64,000 nucleotides of DNA from Prorocentrum cordatum (taxonomy: Eukaryota > Sar > Dinophyceae > Prorocentrales > Prorocentraceae), in assembly GCA_963575745.1 (NCBI GenBank), contig CAUYUJ010019915.1, positions 611,432-675,431 on the forward strand, in the 5' to 3' direction. The translations under genes and the position numbers were made by a program. The notes beneath the pieces are model-generated. The model made no database searches, had not been told where the DNA came from, and saw nothing but the letters and a program-made list of their open reading frames with translations. Of the stretch, positions 21,120 through 31,749 are shown piece after piece; within the stretch, counting starts at the first letter, position 1, and the number at the start of each line of letters is the position of its first letter.

Positions 21120-21655
21120 ATGCCAAAAGGGCCTCTGGCGCCGCACGCTGGAATCATTCGCACGCCCTTGCGCTCGCGCTGGGTGGAGGGGCGCGATCCG
21201 CCTCGAGAAAAAACACGCGGGCCACTCTCGCGCGCCGGCCGCGCGCGCATGTCGAACTCTTTCCGGAACCTTCATCACCGACGCGAGGACGCCGTCATCG
21301 TCGTCGGCGCGCTCAGCATCGGCGCCCGCGCTGTCCGCGCCGTCGTCGTTGCCAACATAGTCACCAACGTCGCTATCGTCATCATCGCGTCTGCCGTTGT
21401 CGACGACGCCATGATACCGCGCCCGCCCAACTCGCCGACTCGCACTCAAGTGCCCGCTGGGATTTGCCTAGCGGTCAGCGCCACCGCGCGGCCGCGTCGG
21501 TCGCGCCAAACTAGCCGGCCTCTGCGCGCGCGCGCTTTGGCTGGCGCGGCCCGGTCGCAGAGATGCACCAGCCAAGGCCAAGCACTCATCGCAATCGCCA
21601 TCGCATAGGTTTTGGAAACCAATTTGCGGGCGGGCGGGTGGGATGTTCGCAAGAG
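21120..21655 (+). repeat. Dispersed ~500-bp repeat, copy A
   Basis: Aligns along its length with 24310-24800 in the same orientation. Shared landmarks in order are CGAACGCCCTTGCGC-like, CGGGCCACTCTCGCGCGC, GCGCGCATGTCGAA, CCTTCATCA, CCATGATRCCRCGCCCGCCC, GGTCAGCGCCA, GCAGAGATGC and AACCAACTTGCGGGYGGGYGG. Divergence is substantial but order and spacing are kept. No coding function is evident. Confidence 0.7.
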
Positions 21656-21724
21656 CATGGAATGCGTCAATTTGTCCGTAGAAATCAATTGCACAACATC
21701 GTTGTCACCACAACTTCTCCTTTC

Positions 21725-21739
21725 GGGGGGGGGGGGGGG

Positions 21740-21801
<62 letters not shown>
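21725..21801 (+). repeat. G15-A62 homopolymer block
   Basis: Fifteen G residues are followed directly by 62 A residues. The A tract lies about 70 bases beyond copy A of the dispersed repeat and could be the tail of a retroposed sequence or simply an expanded homopolymer. Confidence 0.9.
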
Positions 21802-21802
<1 letters not shown>

Positions 21803-22190
21803 GATGCCCAACCCCCGGAGTTGTCGACACCCCGTGGGGCACTGCAAATTACACGTGGGCCTGCCTCATCGCCCAATTCGCATATAAACGCATACCCACC
21901 CCTGGGGATAACCTCATCGCCCCCAATATCACCCTTGACAAATGCGCGCACTCTCGCTTAGCAAACAACAATGTGCAAGACCCCCTTGTCAACGAAACAA
22001 AAAACACGGTCGCGTCGTCGCGCGCCCATGACGGAATCTAGGTAAAACCCGAGTTTCCGAGGATCTCAAGATCGTGGTCCTCGAACACATATGGAAAATG
22101 AATGCTTGTGTTTGACATTCGGAAATGAGAAGCTGCACGTTGTTGCCAACTCATGTGGAAAAACCACACGTGACCCGACAGTTTCCTCGC
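21802..22190. other. No supported gene
   Basis: Mixed-composition sequence between the poly(A) block and a fragment of the dispersed repeat. I see no ORF, RNA gene or regulatory site I can support. Confidence 0.35.
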
Positions 22191-22440
22191 ATAAGACCAC
22201 GCGGGCCCCTCGCGCGCGCATGTCGAACTCATTCGAATGCCCTTTGCGCCCTTGCGGGGGGGGGGGGGGGGCACACCCCCTGCCAAAGAATTGCACGCGG
22301 GCCATTCGAGCGCGTCGACCGCTCGAGGCGCCCCCACAATCTGGGCGCGAAATGGCCCGCGTCACACCCCCTCTGGCACCACCACCACCCCCTGGGCGCG
22401 CTGAAACCAGCGCCTCGCTCGAGAGACATCCTCAGAGTCT
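22190..22440 (+). repeat. Truncated copy of the dispersed repeat
   Basis: Shares GACCACGCGGGCC, CTCGCGCGCGCATGTCGAAC, ATTCGAATGCCCTTTGCGC and CCAAAGAATTGCACGCGGGCC with the 21120 and 24310 copies, then departs and runs into the CAT microsatellite. Confidence 0.6.
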
Positions 22441-22446
22441 GCTCCG

Positions 22447-22457
22447 CCATCATGATG

Positions 22458-22515
<58 letters not shown>

Positions 22516-22543
22516 GCATCATCAGCATCATCAGCATCATCAG

Positions 22544-22605
<62 letters not shown>

Positions 22606-22807
22606 ACATCACCATCATCATCATCATCACCATCATCACAATCGTCATCGTCATCATCACAATCATCATCATCATCATTCGCAGTAGCATCATCATCATC
22701 ATCATCAGCATCATCAGCATCATCATCATCCTCAGCATCATCCTCATCATCATCATCATCATCACAATCATCATCATGAGCATCACCATCGTCATCATGA
22801 TCATCAG

Positions 22808-22842
<35 letters not shown>

Positions 22843-23165
22843 ACACCATCATCATCAGGCACATCATCATCAGTGTCGTCAGCATCGTCACCATCATCAC
22901 CATCATCAGCACCATCAGCATCGTCAGAATCGCCATCGTCATCGTCATCGCCATCGTCACCAGCACCATCAGCATCATCATCATCATCATCATCATCATC
23001 AGCATCAGCAGCAGCATTATCATCATCATCATCATCAGCATCATCATCATCGACAACCCGATCATCCTGATCATCACCATCATCACCACCATCCTCCTCA
23101 CCATCATCAGCATCAGCATCAGGCATCAGCATCAGCACCAGCATCAGCATCAGCACCAGCACCAG

Positions 23166-23214
<49 letters not shown>

Positions 23215-23245
23215 GCCATCATCGCCATCATCGCCACTACTATCC
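22447..23245. repeat. CAT/ATC microsatellite (~800 bp)
   Basis: Almost pure CAT triplets with interspersed CAG, CAC and CGT variants. Long poly-Ile, poly-His/Ser or poly-Met/Asp frames on both strands are artefacts. Confidence 0.97.
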
Positions 23246-23589
23246 TAGTCATCATCGTCGAACGTGCGACTCTGAGCGAGGGGAGGAGAAGGAGAAGAAG
23301 TGAGTGGGCGGGTCCTCGGCGCGGTCAGAATAATAACAAGAACCCCATTCTGTGGATATGGGGGCCAACAAGAAGCCCATCCTTAGAATCCGCCGCCCCC
23401 TTGTGGGGCCACCAGGCTGTAGGGCGAAGGTTCGCAGTTTCCTGTGCCAATTGCAGCTTCCAGTTTCCACTGTTACAGTTATGCTTCTTGCTGCTTACTG
23501 TTCCTTGTTGATGGACCGCGCGAGGGGGGGGGAGGCCCAAACGGGCAGGTTTAGCACGCCCTGAGCGTGTGCTCTGAACTGCTGGGGTG

Positions 23590-23930
23590 GGTAAAACTTA
23601 ACACCCCTCGCGCAAATCGGCGGGGTCAGGGTCCAAAAACACAGAGGATTTGCCACATTTCTAAAAATCCGGTGGCACCCATCACGCAGATCGGCGGGGT
23701 CAGGGTCCAAAAACACATGGGATTTGCAATATTTCTGAAATTCGCTGACACCCCTCACGCAGATCGGCGGGGTCAGGGTCCAAAAACACAAGGGATTTGC
23801 CACGGGTCTGAAACTCGGTGGCACCCCTCACGCACATCGGCGAGGTCAGGGTCCAAAAACTCATGGGATTTGCCACATTTCTGAAATTCGATGGCACCCC
23901 TCGCGCAGATCGGCGAGCAGGACACAAGAG
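23590..23930. repeat. 73-bp tandem repeat, about 4.5 copies
   Basis: The phrase TCGGCGGGGTCAGGGTCC begins near 23617, 23691, 23764, 23837 and (degenerate) 23910, a period of 73-74 bases. Each unit continues with AAAAACACATGGGATTTGC, then TTTCTGAAATTCG, then GGCACCCCTCACGCAGA. Because 73 is not a multiple of three the frame rotates, so the repeat is unlikely to encode protein. Confidence 0.92.
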
Positions 23931-24309
23931 ACTTCCAAAATTTTCAAATTCGGGGAGAAGATTTGGGCACAGCATACGGGAACAAAAGGAAAATACACCA
24001 GCGAGTACAACGATAGACTCGCAATCTCTATGCGTCTTGCCAAGTACCCATCGTCTTCGCATGAAGTTCCGACGCTGCTTCACGGTGAAGCCAAAGCCTT
24101 ATGACTTCGACCTTCCATGGCCCATTCTCCGAGAGAGGGGGCCGGCGGCAAGGGGCGAAGCCCATACGGATATGGGGAACAAAAACCCCATCTTAGCATG
24201 AGGGGAAACATCAACTTCGCCAGGTCCGTTAAAGAAAATCTGCGCGCGCTCTTGCAGATTTGTTGCTCGAAACAACGCTTCCAAACACAATGGTGTTTCA
24301 ACCATTTCG
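23931..24309. other. No supported gene
   Basis: Unique-looking sequence between the 73-bp array and the second copy of the dispersed repeat. No feature supported. Confidence 0.35.
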
Positions 24310-24800
24310 TCAAATACGACCACGCTGGCCTCTCGCGCGCGCGCGTCGAACTATTCGAACGCCCTTGCGCACTGCTGAGAGCACACGGTCCCTGTCAAAG
24401 AATCAATGTCATGCGGGCCACTCGCGCGCGTCGGCTGCGCGCGCATGTCGAAATCCGTCCAAAACCTTCATCAGCGCCATCACCAGCGTCGGTATCATCG
24501 TTACTGTCATTATCGTTTCCACCATTCCAAACGTCACCATGATGCCACGCCCGCCCGAGTCAACGACCCGCAGTCAAATGCTCGCGCGCCAGCACGCCCT
24601 GTGAGACGCGCTGGAAAATCCTGATCGGTCAGCGCCATCGCGGCCGAGTCGATTGTGCCGAACTTGCTGGCCGCTCTGCGCGCGAGTTTGCGCGGGCCAG
24701 CGCAGCCGCAGAGATGCGCCAGCTAGCATCAAACAGTAATCAGAGCGCCGCCGCGTAGTTTTGCAAACCAACTTGCGGGTGGGTGGTTGGGATGACTGCG
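24310..24800 (+). repeat. Dispersed ~500-bp repeat, copy B
   Basis: Direct-orientation homologue of 21120-21655, with the same ordered landmarks and a slightly shorter middle. It ends just before the TACA microsatellite region. Confidence 0.7.
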
Positions 24801-24934
24801 CGGGCAGCGAAAATGACAACTTAATTGCAACACGGAGATTGCACCTCAAAGACTGCACCACATGGTACTCTAGGACACACAGCTTGGGGTCCACGATGGC
24901 GAACGCTCACATCGATTGAGACATGAGTGTGAGT

Positions 24935-25450
24935 ATGTATGTGAATACACGCATACATACATACATACATGCATGCATGCATGCATGCATGCATGCATAC
25001 ATACATACATACATACAGTATACACATACATACACACACATACACACATGCATACATATGTACAAACAAACAAACATACAAACATACAAACATACAAACA
25101 TACAAACATACAATCATATATACATACACGCATATATACATATGTATATATATATATATGTATATGCATACATACATACCTATATACACACAGACATAGA
25201 TACATACATACTCACATACATGCATACATACATACACATACATACACATACATACACATACATGCACATACATACATACACATACATACACATGCATACA
25301 CATACATAAATGCAAACATACATACATACATACATACATACATACATACATACATACATAAATACATACATAAATGCATACATGCATGCATGCATGCATG
25401 CATGCATGCATGCATGCATGCATGCATGCATGCATGCATGCATACATACA

Positions 25451-25486
<36 letters not shown>

Positions 25487-25515
25487 CACACACATACATA
25501 CACACATGCATACGA
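24935..25515. repeat. TACA/GCAT tetranucleotide microsatellite
   Basis: Runs of CATA/TACA with two pure GCAT blocks (about 24968-24997 and 25383-25441). The palindromic ATGCAT blocks can self-pair. Open frames (Tyr-Ile-His-Thr or Met-Tyr-Val-Cys repeats) are artefacts. Confidence 0.97.
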
Positions 25516-25993
25516 GAGAGCGCGTTTTACTGGCGCTTGCCTTGGAAAAATTCGGCGCCGCGTTTCGAACCAGGGGGTGGGCCCCCCCCACCCAACACTC
25601 GGCGCCGTCGATCAGAACCAGGGGGACGCCCCTCCCCCCTAACGCCCCCCCCTCCCCAAACCCTCCCCCTCCCCTCCTCCCCCTCGCAAGAGGGGGGGGT
25701 CCAACCCCCCCCCCCTGGGCGCCAGCGCCTGCGCCGGCGCTGGCGGCCGCCAGCAGCGCCGACGGCGGGGACGCAGCGACGATGACCAGAGGGCCCAGAG
25801 GCCGCAGAGGAAACACACCAATCGCCATATCGAGCCCTCGCCCCCCAGAAGCCACCGAGAGGCCCTTAGGAAGGTCCACGAGCTTCACACATGCTCCTCA
25901 GACGCCCCCAAGACCCTTCTGACGAGACCTCAAGAGGCATCCATTAGAACTCTGACCCAAAGCCGAAACACAGTGGCGGGAAGAGCCGAAGGC
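25516..25993. other. No supported gene; C-rich runs
   Basis: Many C and G homopolymer runs (25577-25720), then Ala/Arg-type GC-rich sequence. No protein that I recognise. Confidence 0.4.
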
Positions 25994-27422
25994 CACACCA
26001 CCACCACCACCACAAACCACCACACCACCACCACCACCACCGCCACCACCACCACCACAACCACCAGAACCCACCACAACCACCACCACCACCATCACCA
26101 CAAACCACTACACCACCACCCCCACCACCACCAAAAACGCCACCACCACCAGCACCACCACAACCCACCACAACCCAAAGCATCCACCACCACCACATCA
26201 AACTACCACAGCATTACCACCACCATCACCACCACCGCCACCACCACAACCATCACCACAACCCACCACCACCACGAACCACCACACCACCGCCACCACA
26301 CCCACAAACACTACCACCACCACCACCACCACCCACCACCCACCACCCACCACCACCACCAGCAACGCTACCAGCAGCCCACCACCACCACCACTACCAC
26401 CACCACCACGAACCACCACGCCACCGTCACCACCGCCATCGCCACCACCACCACCACCGCCACCTCAACCCACCACCACCACCAGCAAACCACCACACAA
26501 CCACCACCACCACAGCCACTGCCACCACCACAACAACTCACCACAGCCGCCACCACCACCACTACAACCCACCACCACTACCACCACCACAACCACCACC
26601 ACTATCTACCACACCACCACCACCACCACCACCACCACCACCACCACCACCACCGCCAAAACCACCACCACTACCAGCAGCACAACCCACCACAACCACC
26701 ACCACAAACTACCACGCCACCATCACCACCACCGCCACCACCACAACCACCAGCACTACCTCCACAAACCACCGCCACCACCACCACCACAAACCACCAC
26801 ACCACAACCACCACCACCACCACAACCCACCACAACCCACCACAACCACCACCACAAACCACCACCACCACCACCACCAAACCACTACCACCACCACCAC
26901 CACCACCACCACCAACCACCACAACCACCACCACCGCAACAAACCACCAGACCACCACCACCACCACAACCACCACCACCGCCACCACCACCACCACAGC
27001 CCACCACCACCACCACCACCACCGCAAACCACCACACCACCACCACCACAACCCACCACCATAAACAGCAGCACCACAACAAACCACCACCACCACCACC
27101 ACCACAACCACCACCACCGCCATCACCACCACCACAACCCACCACCACCACAACCACTACCACCACTACAACCACCACGACAAACCACCACGCCGCCACC
27201 GCCACAACCACCACCACATTAACCCAACACCACCACCACAACTACCACCACCACCACCACAAACCACCGAACCAGCACCACCACCACCACACCACAACCT
27301 GCCCTCACAACCACCACAACAACCACCACCACCGCCATCACCAACCACCACACCAGCACCACCACCACAACCACCACCACGACCACCACCACCACCGCCA
27401 CAACCACCACCACCACCACCTC
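25994..27422. repeat. ACC/CACCAC microsatellite (~1.4 kb), strand-asymmetric
   Basis: About 1.4 kb of CCA/ACC triplets with CAA interruptions; the plus strand is almost free of G and nearly free of T. Poly-Thr/His and poly-Val/Trp/Gly frames are artefacts. Confidence 0.97.
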
Positions 27423-28689
27423 AGAGACGCCCCAAGAGACGCCCAATGATGAGGATGATGGTGACGGTGCAATGATGACGCTCGCGGTGCTGGTTTTGAT
27501 GGTGTTCAGAGAGACGACAACGATGATGACGAGGACGATAAGAATGTTGATCACGACTGCGCGGATGATCACGACGACAATGGTGATTGTGAATCCGATG
27601 ATGTGATGACAATGGACATGATGCTGCTGGCGATAATGCAAAGGATGGTTGCCCTGTCCTTACTCCAGCGTCGGCCGAATGAGTAGGGGAGCGTAAAGAC
27701 GACATCTTCAGTGTCGGCCTGCGGTGGCAGAGCAGCCACGGGAGGAGAATGCGAGTAGGCAGCGTGCTTGCCAAACATCTGTGGGCAGCGCACTTGCAGA
27801 GAACCAAAATGAGATAGCACCAGCGATAGTGGACCACCCTCCGTGGACGATGCACCACCCTCCAGGCGGTGCACCGCTCACGCTGAAGTTGCGCCTTGCG
27901 CCGCCTACGAATATGGTGAAGAAGGCATAGTTGCCAGCTTCGAAAAGCAAAAGTCGGCGACTGCTCGTGAAAAGGGTATACTTGCTAGTTTCGGAAAGGA
28001 AAAAAACGTGAAAAATTACAGTTGCCAGCTACGGAGACCACAACTCTTGAGACGATTGCTCATGAATCACCATTGCGGGGACGTCCTTTGTCTTGGTGCC
28101 CCTGGACGAGGAAGCGCTAATAGCTCACCCACACTGGAGCTCGCCATGCACGACCCGACCTATGTTCAGCGTGCGCAGAATCTTAGCACACCTGTTTCTT
28201 CATCCGAAGCAACATCCAACCGCTTCAGCGTCTGCCGGGCCAGGCCGTCGGACCCCGACGTCATGATTTTTTCATAACGTCGAACCCCCGAGGCCTGAAC
28301 GCATTCCTCAGGACTGGCGAATCACCCTGAGCCGTTTTTGACGCTCCCGGGCAAGGTTGTGAAAAACTGTCTGTCGTGTTTTTGTTCACGCCGCGGGGGG
28401 CGGTCGGAGATGCCAGCTCACGCGCACGCCAGACTCAAGGATGCCACCAGAGCTCGCAACGGCACTGGACAGGTCGGGCCTGCAAAGCCTGGTGCTCGCA
28501 CGCGCCGAGGTAGCACCGTCGAGCCGCGGCGACTCCTGAGCAACACAAGAGGGGAGGGAAAGAAGAAGAGGACAGACGATCCGCAGAAGTGTAGGCAGGG
28601 GAAGTGCAGGGAGGCATAGCAAGAAGGACGGCGAGAGAGGCACTTTTTGAGGCCAAGTGCCCTTGCACAGTGGCCCCACGGCGCACATC
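27423..28689. other. No supported gene
   Basis: Short GAT-rich stretch after the microsatellite, then mixed sequence. An imperfect tandem duplication, GCCAGCTTCGAAAAGCAAAAG / GCTAGTTTCGGAAAGGAAAA, lies at about 27930-28010. No convincing ORF on either strand. Confidence 0.4.
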
Positions 28690-28910
28690 TGCGAGGGGCA
28701 ACGACAGTTTGGGACTGGCATAGGGGGGGATACATCGACCTGGAATCGGCGAGATACCGCGCCGATAGATCGGCGACAGGCCTCCGATCGTGAATCCGCA
28801 CCTTCCTGGGCAGGTTGGGGCCATCGGGACCCGCTCGGCGATCAATGGGCGATTGGGGGTCGATGTATCCCCCCCCTTCATGCCTATCCCCCCCCTATCG
28901 TTGCCCCTGA
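28690..28910. repeat. Small foldback element, ~47-50-bp imperfect inverted arms
   Basis: The left arm contains GAGGGGCAACGA, GGCATAGGGGGGATACATCG and ACC; the right arm contains GGTCGATGTATCCCCCC, CATGCCTATCCCCC and ATCGTTGCCCCT in complementary order. The total of about 220 bp suits a MITE. No target duplication could be confirmed by eye. Confidence 0.65.
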
Positions 28911-28988
28911 TGACCTTGCGCACTCCGAGCAGTCACTCCGTCGACCCTGGACGCTGCGAGGTCGCGCTCCCTAACGGTGGCGGCTAGG

Positions 28989-29322
28989 CAAGCGCGTTCC
29001 ACTACTCGCAAAGTCACTACCCGCAAATGGCCTGGATGTTTGATTTATCCTTGGGTTATCGTCAGAACAATAACTCCTGCACGTAGCCGACGCGCGACGG
29101 AAGGGCCCGAAGGGGCCGAAAGAAAGCGAGGGACGGCCCCAGGAAACCACAGACAACCGAGCGGAGGGACACGACCGAAAGGAAGTGGCCACGAAACAAC
29201 GAGGGCCCGAAAGCAGCAGAGTTGCTGGGGGATTCGGGATATACTACATCGAGGCGAGCGTGGGCTTTTTCGGACGTCTGCGAGTGGGCACTTTGCGAGC
29301 AGTGGAACGCGCTCGGTGAGCG
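28989..29322. mobile_element. MITE-like element, copy 1
   Basis: The left end AGCGCGTTCCACTACTCGCA (about 28990) is matched by the inverted right end TGCGAGCAGTGGAACGCGCT (about 29298-29317). Pairing continues inwards through CTCGCAAAGT and GCCCACTCGCAGACGTCCGA-type sequence. No ORF is needed for movement in such elements; they use a transposase supplied elsewhere. Confidence 0.65.
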
Positions 29323-29475
29323 GCAGGCAGCCCGTGCCAAGGCCCCTCCGCGGAGCAGCGGGCGCCCAGGGCGTGCCGGTCGGCCGCGGGCGCGCCGGCG
29401 ACAAGCACACGCTGTCGTGGTCCTCCTCCTGCTTCTGCTGTCGCTGCCGATCCTTCGATCCCGTGTCGTCAGACG

Positions 29476-29623
29476 AGCGCGCTCCACTACTCGCAGAGTG
29501 ACTGCTCGCAAATGGCCTGGATCCGCCGCGGGGGATCTGCGGCAAATCACATCGAAGCAGATACGTGTTCTTTCTCGGACGTTTGCGAGTAGGCACTGTG
29601 CGAGCGGGCGGAACGCGCTCGGT
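29476..29623. mobile_element. MITE-like element, copy 2 (shorter)
   Basis: Left end AGCGCGCTCCACTACTCGCA and inverted right end GCGAGCGGGCGGAACGCGCT match copy 1 and share CAAATGGCCTGGAT on the left and TCGGACGT..GCGAGT on the right. The flanking phrase CTTCTGCTGTCGCTG...GATCCTTCGATCCCGTG occurs on both sides (about 29428 and 29628), so a duplication may have involved neighbouring DNA. Confidence 0.65.
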
Positions 29624-30218
29624 AGCTTCTGCTGTCGCTGCTGATCCTTCGATCCCGTGTCATCGGTCTCCCCCCCTCCCGAAGGACGTGCGGTGCCAGG
29701 CCCAGTGCCACGCAGGGGCCAGCTTCCCGTCGCGCACACCTGGGTAACATGGGGCGGGAGACGGCACCGCGTTCGGGCGCCCACGCTCTCGCGCGCCCAA
29801 CGCGGAGCGCGGAGGCGGCAGCGACAGCGCTGCTCTGCCCCCAGCGGCTACTGTAGGTGATCTAGCCCCCCTTGCCCGGCTCGGCCGCAGGCGCCATCTC
29901 GCGGGCCCCGGCCGGCGGCGGGACAGGTGGGGGGGGCGGCGGGCTCGGCCGCGGACAGGAGAGCTCGGGAGAGGGACTCGCTCTCCCTGGAAGGCGGAGG
30001 GGGCGGATTGGGAGGAGGATGGAGGGCGGGCGGGGGGCGCTCGCGCTCTTGGTGCGCAACTACAAATGACTCAAATGATCTGATGCTGACAGTGCGGGAC
30101 GGGAGCGGCACGGAGCGAGGGAGGGACTCTCGTCGGATCCGAATCTGGGCTGGCGGCAGGGAAGTCTTGCACGCGGCGCGTCGGCCCGACGGGCTCGAGC
30201 CGCCTCTGCAACCAAGCC
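29624..30218. other. No supported gene
   Basis: GC-rich sequence at the 3' side of the minus-strand gene that ends at 30219. A minus-strand frame continues here but is Arg/Pro-rich and unsupported. Confidence 0.35.
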
Positions 30219-30701
30219 TCACTCGCCAAGGCTGTTGATGCTGCCTGTCCCGCTGCTCGAGCTGCTGTCCTCGGAACCATAGAGGCAAGCTCGCCGACGT
30301 CGCGAGAGGATCCTCGACATCGCCATCTCCGGCAGGGCGTGCAGCGGAAGGCCCGGCCCTTGGTTGGCGGTGACGCTGCGCTGGATGCGGCGCCGCTGGG
30401 CGAGCTTCGCGAACGAGCTCTCGTCGGGGAAGGTATCGGAATCGCTGTCGCCCGGCTTGGTAGACAGGCTGCTGGGCAAGCACTCGGCCTCCAGCTCCGG
30501 CAGCCCTGCGAGATGTGGTGAGGCTGCCGCGCTCGTCGGCCGGGCCCCCTGCGCGGGCGCCTGGGCGGCCGGCCGCGCGGTGCCGCCCGCTCCTGCCACC
30601 TCCGCGTGCTGGAAGCTGCCCGGGCTACGAGCCCTGCCCTCGGCGTCGAAGCAGAGGAGCTCCACCGTGGCGCTGAACGAAACACGCCGGGGGCCCGCCA
30701 T
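30219..30701 (-). CDS. Small intronless protein with an N-terminal RVSF (PP1-docking-like) motif
   Basis: A 160-residue protein starting MAGPRRVSFSATVELL. RVSF (residues 6-9) fits the RVxF motif by which regulatory subunits dock to protein phosphatase 1, and RRVS also fits a basophilic kinase site that could switch docking; both are inference from short motifs. The middle is Ala/Pro-rich, with acidic serine stretches (GDSDSDTFPDES, 84-95; SEDSSSSSG, 143-151) and basic patches (QRRRIQR, 102-108; SRRRRACL, 133-140). It is probably largely disordered. The ATG at 30701 is preferred because a spliced-leader relic lies 81 bases upstream; the same frame stays open beyond it but would read through the relic. 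No introns are seen. No homologous family is recognised. Confidence 0.65.
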   Translation of the reverse strand: MAGPRRVSFSATVELLCFDAEGRARSPGSFQHAEVAGAGGTARPAAQAPAQGARPTSAAASPHLAGLPELEAECLPSSLSTKPGDSDSDTFPDESSFAKLAQRRRIQRSVTANQGPGLPLHALPEMAMSRILSRRRRACLYGSEDSSSSSGTGSINSLGE

Positions 30702-30782
30702 CTGCGCGGCTCTCGGCGCCCGGCGCGGCCCGTCGCTCGGCTTGTCGCGCGCGGAGGCGCGCGCGGCGCTCCTGGGCCAAGC

Positions 30783-30804
30783 CTCGAGCCAAAACGGCTG
30801 CGGA
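30783..30804 (-). other. Spliced-leader relic upstream of the RVSF protein gene
   Basis: On the minus strand it reads TCCGCAGCCG followed by TTTTGGCTCGAG. It is exactly 22 bases long like the canonical leader and differs from it at three positions, all transitions. This is the best-preserved of the relics in the window. Confidence 0.9.
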
Positions 30805-31745
30805 CGGTAACGCAGAGGATGGTGTTCAAGAGGGCGATGGGGGGCTGAACGCTGAACGGCACCTCTAGATATTGATAGGACTGCGTCGACGAGCAAGCGG
30901 TGGACGCATCGTGGACATACACGCGCTGGGTATCTCTAGGATCACAGATGGTGCTGGAAGGAGTTCGACGTTGGCGCGCAATGCATTATTTGGCAGAGCT
31001 GTCGGTCGCACGATGGCTGTTGGATGTTTCGACGTGCACGCGTATGCTGTCTACTACTAGTTGTAGCGGTTGCGCTCGAAGTAGTTCGCGTAGCTGGTAA
31101 TGAAGTAGGTTGTGAAACAGTAAAAACACATTCTTGGTGACTTCGGCATTCGCGCGCGGCGGCGCGAGCATGTGGAATCAGCATTGTACTAGTCGGCATG
31201 CATCCGGCAGAACGCATTTCTCAGACCATCGCGCGCGCACTACATAGTATCACTTGACAAGGGTCAAGGAGGATGCGATAGCGCATTGGATCACGCAAAA
31301 GTAGCACGAAAAACAATATCCGGAGGCAGGCGGACAACTCCACTCTCGGAAAGAGACAAGGCACGAATGCCTGAAGAGCCGCCAGCTACAAGGCTGGAAC
31401 AAACATCACACTCAGCCACCCGCAACTTCTTGGCAAAACGTAACTGGCGCAATGACACGAGGACCCTTCTTCATGCTGTGCACAACTCGGGCGGACAGGA
31501 GACGATGGCGACGACTTAGGCGACGGCGAGAATGACAAAGATGAAGATGATGCTGATGCTGGTTATGCTGATGTTGATGATGCCGACGGTGAGAATGATG
31601 ACGATGCTGATGATGATCAATGCTCGCGTTGAAGGCAAGCGACGAGACGAGGGCAGGCGGACAAGAGGCGAGAAGAGGGCAAGACGCGAAGAGGGCGAGC
31701 GGACAAGAAGCGAGACGAGGGCAGAAACACCGTCCAACGGCGACA
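30805..31745. repeat. No gene; GAT-rich and GAAGAGGGC tandem repeats
   Basis: From about 31535 to 31620 are ATGCTGATG repeats. From 31635 to 31735 an approximately 30-base unit (GACGAGGGCAGGCGGACAAGA-type) is repeated three times with variation. No supported coding sequence. Confidence 0.5.
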
Positions 31746-31749
31746 AGCT

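Noticed and set aside
22125-23303. 300-390-codon frames of poly-Ile/His or poly-Met/Asp
   Set aside because: Microsatellite artefact with no complex protein sequence.
23590-23930. CRISPR-like array
   Set aside because: The whole 73-base unit is repeated; there are no variable spacers and no cas genes.
25973-27153. Poly-Thr/His and poly-Val/Trp/Gly frames
   Set aside because: Products of the ACC repeat.
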